This document shows, one piece after another, positions 26,738 through 34,678 of a DNA stretch of 64,000 nt (position 1 is its first letter; each line of letters starts with the position of its first letter). Made by a program: the position numbers and the translations under genes. This DNA comes from UBA7378 sp049611805 (GTDB lineage: Bacteria > Pseudomonadota > Alphaproteobacteria > RS24), in the NCBI GenBank assembly GCA_049611805.1, contig JBMZAX010000008.1, positions 31,763 to 95,762 of the forward strand, given 5' to 3'. Below the pieces are notes generated by a model, which saw nothing but the letters and a program-made list of their open reading frames with translations, was not told the origin of the DNA and did not search any database.

Positions 26738-27598
26738 ATGTATCAGCTCAACGGCTATGACGGCATCAGCATCGGCGCAGGACAACCGCTTCTTGTGATG
26801 GCCGGTCTGAATGTGCTGGAAGATGAAGGGCTGGCTTTGGAGGTTGCGGCCGAGTTAAAGCAAATATGCAATGATTTGTCCTTACCATATGTTTTTAAAG
26901 CAAGTTTTGATAAGGCGAACCGGTCTTCCATTACCAGCTATCGCGGGCCCGGACAGGCTGACGGGCTGGCCATGCTGGGGGCGGTTAAGGCGGCGCACGG
27001 GCTGCCCATTGTCACCGACATCCACACGCCCGAACAGGCTGATGCGGTTGCCGAAATTGCCGAAATAGTCCAATTGCCGGCCTTTCTCGTGCGGCAAACC
27101 GATTTGGTGGTCGCGGCGGCAAAAGCCGTGGCGCGCAATGGCGGCTGGCTGCATGCCAAGAAAGCCCAGTTTCTCGCGCCGTGGGATTGCGCGAATATTA
27201 TTTCAAAGGCGCGTGAAGCGGCTCCCGGTCTGCCGGTTATTCTGTGCGAGCGCGGCTCAAGCTTTGGCTATAATAATCTGACGGTCGACATGCTGGCCAT
27301 TCCCGAAATGCACAAGCTCGGCGTGCCTGTGACGATTGACGCGACCCATGCGGTGCAATTGCCGGGTGCCGACCCGCGCACGGCGGGGGCCAGCACGGGC
27401 GGGCGCCGCGAGGGGGTGCCGGTGCTGGCAAAGGCGGCTGTGGCGGCCGGTGCCGACGGGGTTTTTCTGGAGTTTCATCCGCGCCCCGATGAGGCTTTAT
27501 GCGATGCGCCAAGCTGCCTGCCGCTCGATGCTGCGCGCCCCTTGCTGGGCACGCTCAAGGCCCTTCACGACACAGTGCATGAAACAATCGATGGCTGA
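26738..27598 (+). CDS. kdsA: 3-deoxy-D-manno-octulosonate 8-phosphate synthase
   Basis: Condenses arabinose 5-phosphate with phosphoenolpyruvate to Kdo 8-phosphate, for the lipopolysaccharide inner core. The 286-residue protein has FKASFDKANRSS near the N-terminus, GLPIVTDIHTPEQ, LPAFLVRQTDL, CERGSSFGYNN and DATHAVQLPG, all family motifs. Starting at 26738 puts AGGAG at 26725-26729 8 bp upstream; an ATG at 26732 would leave only 2 bp. It follows pyrG by a few bases. It complements the lipid A genes at 8734-12666. Confidence 0.96.
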   Translation: MYQLNGYDGISIGAGQPLLVMAGLNVLEDEGLALEVAAELKQICNDLSLPYVFKASFDKANRSSITSYRGPGQADGLAMLGAVKAAHGLPIVTDIHTPEQADAVAEIAEIVQLPAFLVRQTDLVVAAAKAVARNGGWLHAKKAQFLAPWDCANIISKAREAAPGLPVILCERGSSFGYNNLTVDMLAIPEMHKLGVPVTIDATHAVQLPGADPRTAGASTGGRREGVPVLAKAAVAAGADGVFLEFHPRPDEALCDAPSCLPLDAARPLLGTLKALHDTVHETIDG

Positions 27599-27700
27599 TA
27601 CCGCGCAGCTGTCGCGCCGCCGGTCAAAGGCTATGCTTGTACTGCGCGGAAAATCACGACAACATGGCGTTACAACAAAAATATCAAGTCAGGTGGCATT

Positions 27701-29140
27701 GTGTCTTTCACTTCATTTTTGAAATTTCTGATCGGCCCGGCATTGGCCGTGTCGGTTCTGCAATTTGACATTCCGGGGCTTTCGGCTGCCGGGCAAAACA
27801 TGCTGGCGGTTGCGATTGTCATGGCGGTGTGGTGGGCGACCGAAGCCCTGCCGCTGGCGGTAACTTCCTTAACGCCGATTATTCTGTTGCCCGCGCTCGA
27901 CATTATGCCCATGGCGCAAACCACCGGCAGCTATACCCATCCGGTTACTTTTTTGCTGTTTGGCGGCTTTGTGCTGGCATTGGCGATTGAGCGCTGCGGG
28001 TTGCACATTCGCGCGGCCTACGGATTTTTGAGCCTCATTCGCGCACAAGCCCGCTATCTTGTGGCCGTATTGATGGGCGTTGCCGCGGTCACGAGCATGT
28101 GGATTTCAAACACCGCCACCACGCTGATGCTGCTGCCGGTCGCCATTTCCGTGACCCGCATGATGCGCCAGCATCTGACGGGACTGACCGAGAAACAATT
28201 GAATGATTTTGACGTGTCGGTATTTCTGGGGCTGGCATTCGGGGCCACGCTGGGCGGCATGGCGACGATGATCGGCACGGCGCCCAATGCTTTCGCCGTC
28301 GGCTTTATCCAGACGACATATAATATCGAAATCGGGTTTCTGGACTGGATGATGTTTGCCGTGCCGCTGATGCTGGTGATGTTGCCGCTTGTCTGGTTTG
28401 TGCTCACGCGCATCACCAATCCGGTTTCGTTTGCCATCACGCCCGACACGCAGAAAGAAATGCGCCGCCACTATCATGAGCTGGGCACTTTGAGCACTTA
28501 TGAAAAGCGCGTTCTGGGCGTGTTTGTGGTCACCGTGCTGGCGTGGATATCGCGCAAATATATTGTCGGGGCGCTGGGCATTTCCGGCATCACCGACACC
28601 ACGGTTGCCATTGGCGCGGTTTTTCTGCTGTTCACCGTGCCTGCCGGCGACCGCGACGGCGCGTTGCTGGACTGGAGCGATTTGACCCGCATGCCGTGGG
28701 GCGTTTTATTGCTGTTTGGCGGCGGGTTCGCGCTGGCGGCAGGTATTTCCCACAGCGAATTGAGCAATTGGATCGGCGCGCAATTATCGGTGGTCGCCGC
28801 CGCGCCGCTTGTCGTCATTCTGCTTTGCCTTGTGGCCTTGATTGTCTTCCTCACCGAAATAACCAGCAACACGGCAACCACCACCACATTTTTGCCGGTG
28901 ATTGCCGCTCTTGCCCTGGAGATCGGTCAGCCGCCTTTGATGCTGATTATCCCCGCAACCCTTGCGGCCAGCTGCGCGTTCATGTTTCCGGTGGCGACCC
29001 CGCCCAATGCCATTGTCTTCGGGTCGGGGCAGGTAAACATCGCCAATATGGTGCGCGCCGGGTGCTGGATAAATCTGCTCGGCGTGGGTGTGTTGACGCT
29101 GTTGGCGCTTCATCTCGTGCCGCGGATTTTACCTGTCTGA
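27701..29140 (+). CDS. SLC13/DASS family sodium-coupled anion transporter
   Basis: Inner membrane carrier, probably for dicarboxylates or sulfate with sodium. The 479-residue protein has about eleven hydrophobic segments. Both halves carry the DASS sodium-site motif (ISNTATTLMLLPV near residue 130 and TSNTATTTTFLPV near residue 390), and the C-terminal ATPPNAIVFGSG is the second half of the family signature. Start is GTG at 27701 with AGGTGG upstream. It lies alone after kdsA and converges on the Stv-like gene. The substrate cannot be told from sequence; sulfate would fit the cysDNC genes at 59-62 kb, but that is only a suggestion. Confidence 0.88.
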   Translation: MSFTSFLKFLIGPALAVSVLQFDIPGLSAAGQNMLAVAIVMAVWWATEALPLAVTSLTPIILLPALDIMPMAQTTGSYTHPVTFLLFGGFVLALAIERCGLHIRAAYGFLSLIRAQARYLVAVLMGVAAVTSMWISNTATTLMLLPVAISVTRMMRQHLTGLTEKQLNDFDVSVFLGLAFGATLGGMATMIGTAPNAFAVGFIQTTYNIEIGFLDWMMFAVPLMLVMLPLVWFVLTRITNPVSFAITPDTQKEMRRHYHELGTLSTYEKRVLGVFVVTVLAWISRKYIVGALGISGITDTTVAIGAVFLLFTVPAGDRDGALLDWSDLTRMPWGVLLLFGGGFALAAGISHSELSNWIGAQLSVVAAAPLVVILLCLVALIVFLTEITSNTATTTTFLPVIAALALEIGQPPLMLIIPATLAASCAFMFPVATPPNAIVFGSGQVNIANMVRAGCWINLLGVGVLTLLALHLVPRILPV

Positions 29141-29150
29141 TAGAGCCTGC

Positions 29151-29621
29151 TCAGTCGGCCTGCAGGTCTACGCACGGATTGCCGCCAACCTTGATCGACG
29201 AACACGCCGCCCAGAAAACCCGTGTGCTTCCTCTGGGGTCGATGAACGGTTTGGCGCGCGCCCATAAATCATGCAGATCGGTATTGCGCTCGACGCCAAT
29301 GACATGCGGCACAATATTGCCGGAAATATCCAGCCCGCGCGGCGGGTGAAGCACCATATTGGGAATATCGCCCGTCGCGCTGGTGTAAACGACATGGCGG
29401 TGCGGCGAAAACTGCTTCGTCACGCCTGAGCGTATGAACAATTCGGTAATGCGTTCGCCACGCTCCAGAGCCTGCCCAAGACGGTTGGTGATGGCGGCAC
29501 CGGGCGGGGCCAGCAGGTAAAACTCAACACCTGCCGGCACCCGTGTCACCTTGCCGGCGGCGGGCAGGGTGGAGCCGTGGCCGGAAAACACCACGTCATC
29601 GCGGGTGGTTTGTATCAGCAT
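29151..29621 (-). CDS. Uncharacterised protein resembling the Stv putative-adhesin domain
   Basis: No firm family assignment. The 156-residue protein lacks a signal peptide and membrane segments. It contains VVFSGHG near the N-terminus, then VPAGVEFYLLAPPGAAI and a C-terminal FWAACSSI. This spacing (Ser-x-His-Gly, a VPxG strand, an aromatic FY, a PG turn) recalls the Stv domain found at the ends of polymorphic-toxin and adhesin-like proteins, but the match is from memory. A Ser-His-Cys set could be catalytic; unproven. It follows the two DUF2589-like genes after 9 bp, so all three are likely one operon. Confidence 0.5.
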   Translation of the reverse strand: MLIQTTRDDVVFSGHGSTLPAAGKVTRVPAGVEFYLLAPPGAAITNRLGQALERGERITELFIRSGVTKQFSPHRHVVYTSATGDIPNMVLHPPRGLDISGNIVPHVIGVERNTDLHDLWARAKPFIDPRGSTRVFWAACSSIKVGGNPCVDLQAD

Positions 29622-29630
29622 GAAATTGCC

Positions 29631-30239
29631 TTAGGTGGAGGGTTGCGGGGCGGGCTGAGACTGAGGCTGTTGCTGGTTGCCGAGCGTGATGCCGACATTG
29701 ATTTCGGTGGCCGCTTCGACAACCCTGTTCATGCTGTCCAGCACCTTCATCAGGCCTTCGGGCACGGGCGACTGGGCCATGTTGATATCCACCTCAAGCG
29801 TGGAATTGTAATCCGATTTGCGGCGCACATCGCGGTTGACGCCTACCGACGATTTGAAGCTCGCCGAGGCGCTGAACATGCCAAAGCCGATTTTTGCGCT
29901 TCCGGAGGCTTCCGTCTGGCTGTTGACCGACAGATTGTCTTCGCGCGAGGCCGACACATTCATCGTTGTTTTGATTGTGGCGGTTTGCACTTCGAGCCCG
30001 CGCATATCGGCGACCACGGCGACCGGCACATCATAATTCACCCGCAGCGGATCATCCTGCCCGATAATGGTGGTCGAGGCGCTGGTTTTCAGATTGTCCA
30101 TGCCCAGAATTTCGACGTGACGTTGCAAGGTGCGTTGCTTGGATACGGCATCGGCTTCGACAATGGCGGTTGCCATGCCGCCGAGCTGGGGCCCCAATTC
30201 ATTAAACTTTCGCGCTTCGCGCTCTTCAAATTCAGCCAT
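29631..30239 (-). CDS. DUF2589-like protein (second of a tandem pair)
   Basis: Function unknown. The 202-residue protein has the DUF2589 hallmarks as I know them: an N-terminal amphipathic helix with LGPQLGGMATAIVEAD (about residues 14-30), then a beta-rich region containing a RVNYDVPVAVVADMRGL strand pair and alternating Ser/Thr/Val strands with SASREDNLSV and FSASASFKSSVGVN. The C-terminus is a Gln/Pro tail. No signal peptide. Starts one base after its paralogue-like neighbour ends, so the two are probably translated together and may form a hetero-oligomer. Its family has no established activity. Confidence 0.65.
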   Translation of the reverse strand: MAEFEEREARKFNELGPQLGGMATAIVEADAVSKQRTLQRHVEILGMDNLKTSASTTIIGQDDPLRVNYDVPVAVVADMRGLEVQTATIKTTMNVSASREDNLSVNSQTEASGSAKIGFGMFSASASFKSSVGVNRDVRRKSDYNSTLEVDINMAQSPVPEGLMKVLDSMNRVVEAATEINVGITLGNQQQPQSQPAPQPST

Positions 30240-30240
30240 T

Positions 30241-30699
30241 TTATGTCTCCTTTGTTATTGCCAGATGTTTGTTGAGTTTGTCTTTGATTTGCGCCGCGGT
30301 TTCGCTGGCTTCGGCCAAATTGAAGGAGGCTTTGACCTTTATTTCCGTGCCGGAGGAAAACAGCCCCTTGCTCATGCCCAGCGCGATTTTCGGATTGCCG
30401 CCGGTTTCTGCGCCCGACTGCAGGTTCATATCGACCACGGTCTCGAATTCTATTTCCAGTTTTTTCATGTCGAGATGGCCGCACGGCACCAGCCCGAAAA
30501 CCGGCACGTCCTGAATCTCGTCGCCTATTCGCACGCTCAAGGTTTTGAATGCATGCACGCCGTCATCATCAGCAGGTTCAAGAAAATGGCGAAGCTGCTC
30601 GATATTGGCTTCCGCGCATTGCTGGCGGGCAATGGTTCCGGCATGGCCGATCGCTTCGAGAAAATCACATAAGCCCACAACTTGTTTTTTATCTGCCAT
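30241..30699 (-). CDS. DUF2589-like protein (first of a tandem pair)
   Basis: Function unknown. The 152-residue protein (ATG at 30699; a TTG two codons upstream is less likely) has an N-terminal helical region LCDFLEAIGHAGTIARQQCAEA, then PVFGLVPCGHLDMKKLEIEFETVVDMN, then a Gly/Ser/Lys-rich beta segment and a helical end. The VPxxxLxxxxLxIEFE pattern is the core strand pair of DUF2589 proteins, shared in altered form with the next gene. It heads a three-gene unit on the minus strand, separated from queF by a 244-bp gap holding a large inverted repeat. Confidence 0.6.
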   Translation of the reverse strand: MADKKQVVGLCDFLEAIGHAGTIARQQCAEANIEQLRHFLEPADDDGVHAFKTLSVRIGDEIQDVPVFGLVPCGHLDMKKLEIEFETVVDMNLQSGAETGGNPKIALGMSKGLFSSGTEIKVKASFNLAEASETAAQIKDKLNKHLAITKET

Positions 30700-30833
30700 A
30701 CCCAACCTTGCTGTTCGGCGCCCGAATTGCTGATGCGGCGCACACGCGGTGATGCAGCCAGTTTAAGCTGTGTCGGAACGGGTGCTGATAGGAAAAGATT
30801 TTGTGTGATATTTCAGAGGGTTGACGACTTTTT

Positions 30834-30897
30834 CGGGTTCGGCTGCCGACGTTCCGCCTTCTTGAACCGGGGCAGATGCGCCGCGCGGCCGAACCCG
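30834..30897. repeat. 64-bp inverted repeat between queF and the DUF2589 unit
   Basis: CGGGTTCGGC (30834-30843) and GCCGAACCCG (30888-30897) are perfect 10-base complements separated by 44 bp that can form further short stems (for example TGCC with GGCA). No T-run follows on the minus strand, so it does not look like the terminator of the que genes. It may be a structured leader of the DUF2589 unit, a small RNA or a protein site. Confidence 0.45.
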
Positions 30898-30943
30898 TTT
30901 AGTGAGGCCCGGCCAGTTTGCCGATGAAATGGTAAATTAAGGG

Positions 30944-31408
30944 TTAGCGTCCCTGATAGGGGGCGACGCCGGGGTCGGGCACATAAAGGCCGTCCGGCAC
31001 CGCGCCCGACTGCCAGAACACATCTATCGGAATGCCGCCGCGCGGATACCAATAGCCGCCAATGCGCAGCCAGTGCGGGGCCAATGTATCGACCAGACGC
31101 TTGGCAATCGCAATCGTGCAGTCTTCGTGAAACGCACCGTGATTGCGGAAACTGCCCATATAGAGCTTGAAGCTTTTGCTTTCGACCAGATGGGCGTCCG
31201 GCACATAATCGATCACCAGCCGCGCAAAATCGGGCTGGCCCGTGACCGGACAGATGGAGGTGAATTCCGGCACGGTGAAGCGCGCGACATAGCGCGTGTC
31301 GGGGTGCGGGTTGGGCACGCGCTCCAGCACCGCCTCATCCGGAGAGGCGGGCAGGTCGGTTTGCTGCCCAAGCATATTTGCGCCGGTTGTGTCGCTGGGC
31401 TCGGTCAT
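30944..31408 (-). CDS. queF: NADPH-dependent 7-cyano-7-deazaguanine reductase
   Basis: Reduces the nitrile of preQ0 to the aminomethyl of preQ1 in queuosine synthesis. The 154-residue unimodular (YkvM-type) protein has the catalytic Cys in TSICPVTGQPDF and the QueF motif VESKSFKLYMGSFRNH followed by FHEDC with the catalytic Asp region. Overlaps queD by four bases (ATGA). Last gene of queC-queE-queD-queF, which gives the full route from GTP-derived CPH4 precursor to preQ1; only folE, queG and tgt must come from elsewhere. Confidence 0.95.
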   Translation of the reverse strand: MTEPSDTTGANMLGQQTDLPASPDEAVLERVPNPHPDTRYVARFTVPEFTSICPVTGQPDFARLVIDYVPDAHLVESKSFKLYMGSFRNHGAFHEDCTIAIAKRLVDTLAPHWLRIGGYWYPRGGIPIDVFWQSGAVPDGLYVPDPGVAPYQGR

Positions 31409-31767
31409 GAGCCGTCTCCCTCATAGAGGCATGACTGGCCGAGGCTGTCGCGGAACACTTCAATGGCGCTGATATGGGGCAGTTCGCCCTGCAATTCAGA
31501 CCACATCCACAGACATAAATTTTCCAGCGTCGGTGTACCAAGCCCGTCAATATCGTTCAGCATATTATGGTCGAGGCGTTTGCGGAGATTTTCCAGCACA
31601 TCGCCAAAAGTTTCGAAATCCATAATCTGGCCGTTTGCGTCGGGCGCACCCGACAGCGTTATGCGCGCCCGGAACGAATGCCCGTGCACGCGCGCGTTTG
31701 GGTGGCCCGGCCCGTATTGCGCGAGGCTGTGTGCGGCATCAAACAGAATTTCGCGTGTTAATTTCAT
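31405..31767 (-). CDS. queD: 6-carboxy-tetrahydropterin synthase
   Basis: Converts dihydroneopterin triphosphate to 6-carboxytetrahydropterin, the first committed step of preQ0 formation. The 120-residue protein has the zinc ligands in FDAAHSL and HGHSFRARI and the typical C-terminal Glu in AIEVFRDSLG. Length is standard for bacterial QueD. ATG start 44 bp after queE; stop overlaps the queF start. Confidence 0.94.
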   Translation of the reverse strand: MKLTREILFDAAHSLAQYGPGHPNARVHGHSFRARITLSGAPDANGQIMDFETFGDVLENLRKRLDHNMLNDIDGLGTPTLENLCLWMWSELQGELPHISAIEVFRDSLGQSCLYEGDGS

Positions 31768-31811
31768 GACGCGCTTATGCCCGATTAGCCTCGGCGGGTC
31801 AATCTAGCCCT

Positions 31812-32459
31812 TTAATCCAGACCAATGATTTTATGGGTTTGCAGGCTCAACCGCCATTGCGGGTTCTGCAAACAATAGGCAATCGCGGCCTGAATGTTGT
31901 GCCAGCGCGTTTCTTCGTCATCGACATCCATCGGTTGCAGGAAAAAATGCTCGAAATCGAGATGTTCAAACTGTTCGGGCGACAGGGTTTCCTGCGGATA
32001 AACGAATTTCAGCTCATTGCCGGCCTGTTGCACAAGCGTGCTTTCGGGCTTCGGGCTGACACAAATCCAGTCAATCGGGGTTGGCACGGGCAGGGTCCCA
32101 TTGGTTTCAATGGCTGTTTCAAAGCCTTGTACCGCAACCGCCTCAAGCAGGGCGGCATCCAGTTGCAGGCACGGTTCGCCGCCGGTGAACACCGCCAGCG
32201 CATCGGCGCCCGGTTCGGTTTGGGGCCATTGCGCGGCAATGGCGTTTGCCAGAGCTTCGGCATCGGCGAATTTGCCGCCGTTTTGACCATCCGTGCCGAC
32301 AAAATCCGTATCGCAAAAGCTGCATTGGGCGGTTGCCCGGTCGCGTTCCAGCCCCGACCAGAGATTGCAACCGGCAAAACGACAGAAAACGGCAGGCCGT
32401 CCGGCCTGGCCGCCTTCGCCTTGAAGCGTGTAGAATATTTCCTTAACGGCGTAGCTCAT
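31812..32459 (-). CDS. queE: 7-carboxy-7-deazaguanine synthase (radical SAM)
   Basis: Radical SAM ring contraction of carboxytetrahydropterin to 7-carboxy-7-deazaguanine. The 215-residue protein starts MSYAVKEIFYTLQGEG; the start at 32459 is favoured over an upstream in-frame ATG because it overlaps the queC stop as ATGA. The iron-sulfur cluster cysteines follow a CX14CX2C spacing (C at about residue 35, then CSFC), the insert form known for many QueE proteins rather than CX3CX2C. The substrate-binding TGGEPCLQLD follows. Part of the queCEDF operon. Confidence 0.94.
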   Translation of the reverse strand: MSYAVKEIFYTLQGEGGQAGRPAVFCRFAGCNLWSGLERDRATAQCSFCDTDFVGTDGQNGGKFADAEALANAIAAQWPQTEPGADALAVFTGGEPCLQLDAALLEAVAVQGFETAIETNGTLPVPTPIDWICVSPKPESTLVQQAGNELKFVYPQETLSPEQFEHLDFEHFFLQPMDVDDEETRWHNIQAAIAYCLQNPQWRLSLQTHKIIGLD

Positions 32460-33157
32460 GCGGCTTTCCATTCATCAAATCCGCGTCGGCGCAAATCGCA
32501 GGCCGGGCAATCGCCGCACCCATATCCCCAGTCGTGCCGCAAGCTGCGATTGCCGCGATAGCAAGTATGCGTGTGTTCGACAATGAGATCGACAAGGCCC
32601 GCGCCGCCCAGTTCATCCGCCAGTTTCCATGTCGCGGCCTTGTCCACATGCATGAGCGGCGTTTCGATTGAAATTTGCATCTCCATGCCGAGCGCGAGAG
32701 CGGTTTCAAGCGCATCGAGCGTGGCGCGCCGGCAATCGGGATAGCCGGAATAATCTGTTTCGCACATGCCCCCGACCAGCACGTCAAGCCCGCGCCGATA
32801 AGCCAGCGCCGCGCCATAGGTCAAAAACAGCAAATTGCGCCCGGGCACGAAGGTTGACGGCAAATTATTCGCCTGCATTTTAATCTCGCCTTCGCCAATC
32901 AGCGCCGTGCCGCCAATTTCCGACAGGGCCGGCATGTCAAGCACATGGTCGTCGCCCAGCCGTGCTGCCCAATCAGGCGCAAGCTCGGCCATTTTTTGCA
33001 AGATGATATGGCGGCAATCAAGCTCAACGCGATGGTTTTGCCCATAGTCGAAACCCAATGTTTCGACGCGCTCATAGCGCGCCAGCGCATGTGCGAGGCA
33101 GGTTGTGCTGTCCTGCCCGCCGGAAAACAGCACCATGGCTTTTTGGGTCTGCGTCAT
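32456..33157 (-). CDS. queC: 7-cyano-7-deazaguanine (preQ0) synthase
   Basis: ATP-dependent conversion of carboxydeazaguanine and ammonia to preQ0. The 233-residue protein starts at the ATG at 33157, immediately before the PP-loop VLFSGGQDSTTC; the longer open frame to 33322 has no homologous look. The C-terminal zinc-binding cysteines are in CYRGNRSLRHDWGYGCGDCP and CDLRRRGF. First gene of the queuosine operon, divergent from eno. No preQ1 riboswitch is recognisable in the 183 bp upstream. Confidence 0.95.
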   Translation of the reverse strand: MTQTQKAMVLFSGGQDSTTCLAHALARYERVETLGFDYGQNHRVELDCRHIILQKMAELAPDWAARLGDDHVLDMPALSEIGGTALIGEGEIKMQANNLPSTFVPGRNLLFLTYGAALAYRRGLDVLVGGMCETDYSGYPDCRRATLDALETALALGMEMQISIETPLMHVDKAATWKLADELGGAGLVDLIVEHTHTCYRGNRSLRHDWGYGCGDCPACDLRRRGFDEWKAA

Positions 33158-33291
33158 GTGCTGACATGACCCAATATCTTTTGCCCCGTCAAGTATGATT
33201 CGCGCGCCGCGCGCCGCCGACACTTGCGCAGGCTTTGCCTTTGCTCGTCTTGCCTGTGGTGCGTGTGCGGTGCGGCGTTTGCAAGACATGC

Positions 33292-33312
33292 GGAAACGGG
33301 GTAAACCCGTTT
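33292..33312. repeat. Perfect hairpin between queC and eno
   Basis: An 8-bp perfect inverted repeat, GAAACGGG / CCCGTTTC with a GTAAA loop, lies 28 bp before the eno start in the divergent queC-eno region. No T-run follows on either strand. It could be an operator or an mRNA 5' stabilising stem for eno. Confidence 0.4.
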
Positions 33313-33340
33313 CATTATTCACGCAGAACGGAGCGCGTTC

Positions 33341-34615
33341 ATGACGGCGATTTGGGACATTATCGGACGGGAAATTCTGGACAGCAGGGGCAATCCGACC
33401 ATTGAGGTTGATGTTGTTCTCGATGACGGCAGCACGGGCCGCGCGGGCGTGCCGTCGGGCGCCTCAACGGGCGCATATGAGGCCGTCGAATTGCGCGACG
33501 GCGACAAGAAACGCTATCTCGGCAAAGGTGTTCAAAAAGCGGTGGATGCGGTGAACGGCGAAATTCTGTCGGCGCTGTCCGGCATGGACGCCACCCAACA
33601 GACCCATATTGACCTGGCTTTGCGCGCGCTTGACGGCACCGAAAACAAATCACGGCTGGGGGCCAATGCCATGCTGGGCGTTTCGCTGGCGGTTGCCAAA
33701 GCCGCCGCCGCCGCGCAAGAAACACCGCTTTGGCGCTATATTGGCGGCGTGTCGGCGCATATTTTGCCGGTGCCGATGATGAATATATTGAATGGCGGCG
33801 CGCATGCCGACAATCCGATTGATGTTCAGGAGTTTATGATTATGCCCGTTGCCGCCGACACATTGTCGGATGGCGTGCGCATGGGCGCGGAAATTTTTCA
33901 TAAGCTGAAAGGGCTGTTGAGCGATGACGGGCTTTCCACCGGCATAGGTGATGAAGGCGGCTTTGCCCCGGCGCTTGCGTCTACCGATGCCGCGCTTGAA
34001 TATATTATGAAGGCCGTTGAAAAAGCCGGATACAAGCCCGGCGAGGATGTGATGCTGGCGCTGGATGCGGCGGCCACGGAGTTTCATGAAAAGGGCGTTT
34101 ATCATCTGGCCGGTGAAGGCAAAAAGCTTGATGCCGGCGGCATGGCCGATTATTGGGCCGCGCTGTGCGACCGCTTTCCAATCGCTTCAATCGAAGACGG
34201 CATGGATGAAAATGACTGGGAAGGCTGGCGCGCGCTGACGGATGCTATTGGCGCGCGTGTGCAGCTAGTCGGTGATGATGTGTTTGTGACAAATCCGGCG
34301 CGTCTGGCCGAGGGCATTGAAAAGGGCGTTGCCAATTCAATCCTCGTCAAGGTCAACCAAATCGGCACGTTGAGTGAGACATTGGAGGCGGTTGATATGG
34401 CCCACCGCGCGTCTTACACCGCCGTGATGTCTCACCGTTCGGGCGAAACGGAAGACTCCACCATTGCGGATCTGGCGGTGGCGACCAATTGCGGACAGAT
34501 TAAAACCGGTTCGCTGGCGCGCTCCGACCGGCTGGCGAAATATAATCAGCTCATGCGTATCGAAGAAATGCTGGGCGATCAGGCCGTCTATCCGGGAAAA
34601 TCCATCCTCAAATAG
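33341..34615 (+). CDS. eno: Enolase
   Basis: Interconverts 2-phosphoglycerate and phosphoenolpyruvate; often also part of the RNA degradosome. The 424-residue protein has the N-terminal GREILDSRGNPTIEVDV, GIGDEGGFAP, the magnesium and catalytic region ASIEDGMDENDW, the catalytic Lys region LVKVNQIGTL, and SHRSGETEDSTIADLAV. Length normal. In many relatives eno follows kdsA closely; here 5.7 kb of other genes intervenes. Confidence 0.97.
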   Translation: MTAIWDIIGREILDSRGNPTIEVDVVLDDGSTGRAGVPSGASTGAYEAVELRDGDKKRYLGKGVQKAVDAVNGEILSALSGMDATQQTHIDLALRALDGTENKSRLGANAMLGVSLAVAKAAAAAQETPLWRYIGGVSAHILPVPMMNILNGGAHADNPIDVQEFMIMPVAADTLSDGVRMGAEIFHKLKGLLSDDGLSTGIGDEGGFAPALASTDAALEYIMKAVEKAGYKPGEDVMLALDAAATEFHEKGVYHLAGEGKKLDAGGMADYWAALCDRFPIASIEDGMDENDWEGWRALTDAIGARVQLVGDDVFVTNPARLAEGIEKGVANSILVKVNQIGTLSETLEAVDMAHRASYTAVMSHRSGETEDSTIADLAVATNCGQIKTGSLARSDRLAKYNQLMRIEEMLGDQAVYPGKSILK

Positions 34616-34621
34616 TCTTTC

Positions 34622-34678
34622 GAATCACTTTGCGCTTGACCGCACGAATCACTGTGTGATTCGTTAGGTACATGATTC
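34622..34678. promoter_or_regulatory. Four GANTC sites and a 9-bp hairpin between eno and ftsB
   Basis: GAATC at 34622 and 34646 and GATTC at 34658 and 34674 fall in 57 bp; the last overlaps the ftsB start codon. Two of them are the arms of a perfect hairpin ACGAATCAC-TGT-GTGATTCGT (34644-34664). GANTC is the CcrM methylation site, so the expression of this division gene may depend on methylation state. The hairpin could alternatively end the eno transcript. Confidence 0.45.

Noticed and set aside
33158..33322. 55-codon N-terminal extension of QueC
   Set aside because: The PP-loop motif normally lies close to the N-terminus, and the extension is a basic Arg/Ala-rich sequence with no family resemblance.
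33158..33340. preQ1 riboswitch before queC
   Set aside because: I looked for the A-rich tail and short stem of the preQ1-I type on the minus strand and did not find them; only an unrelated palindrome is present.
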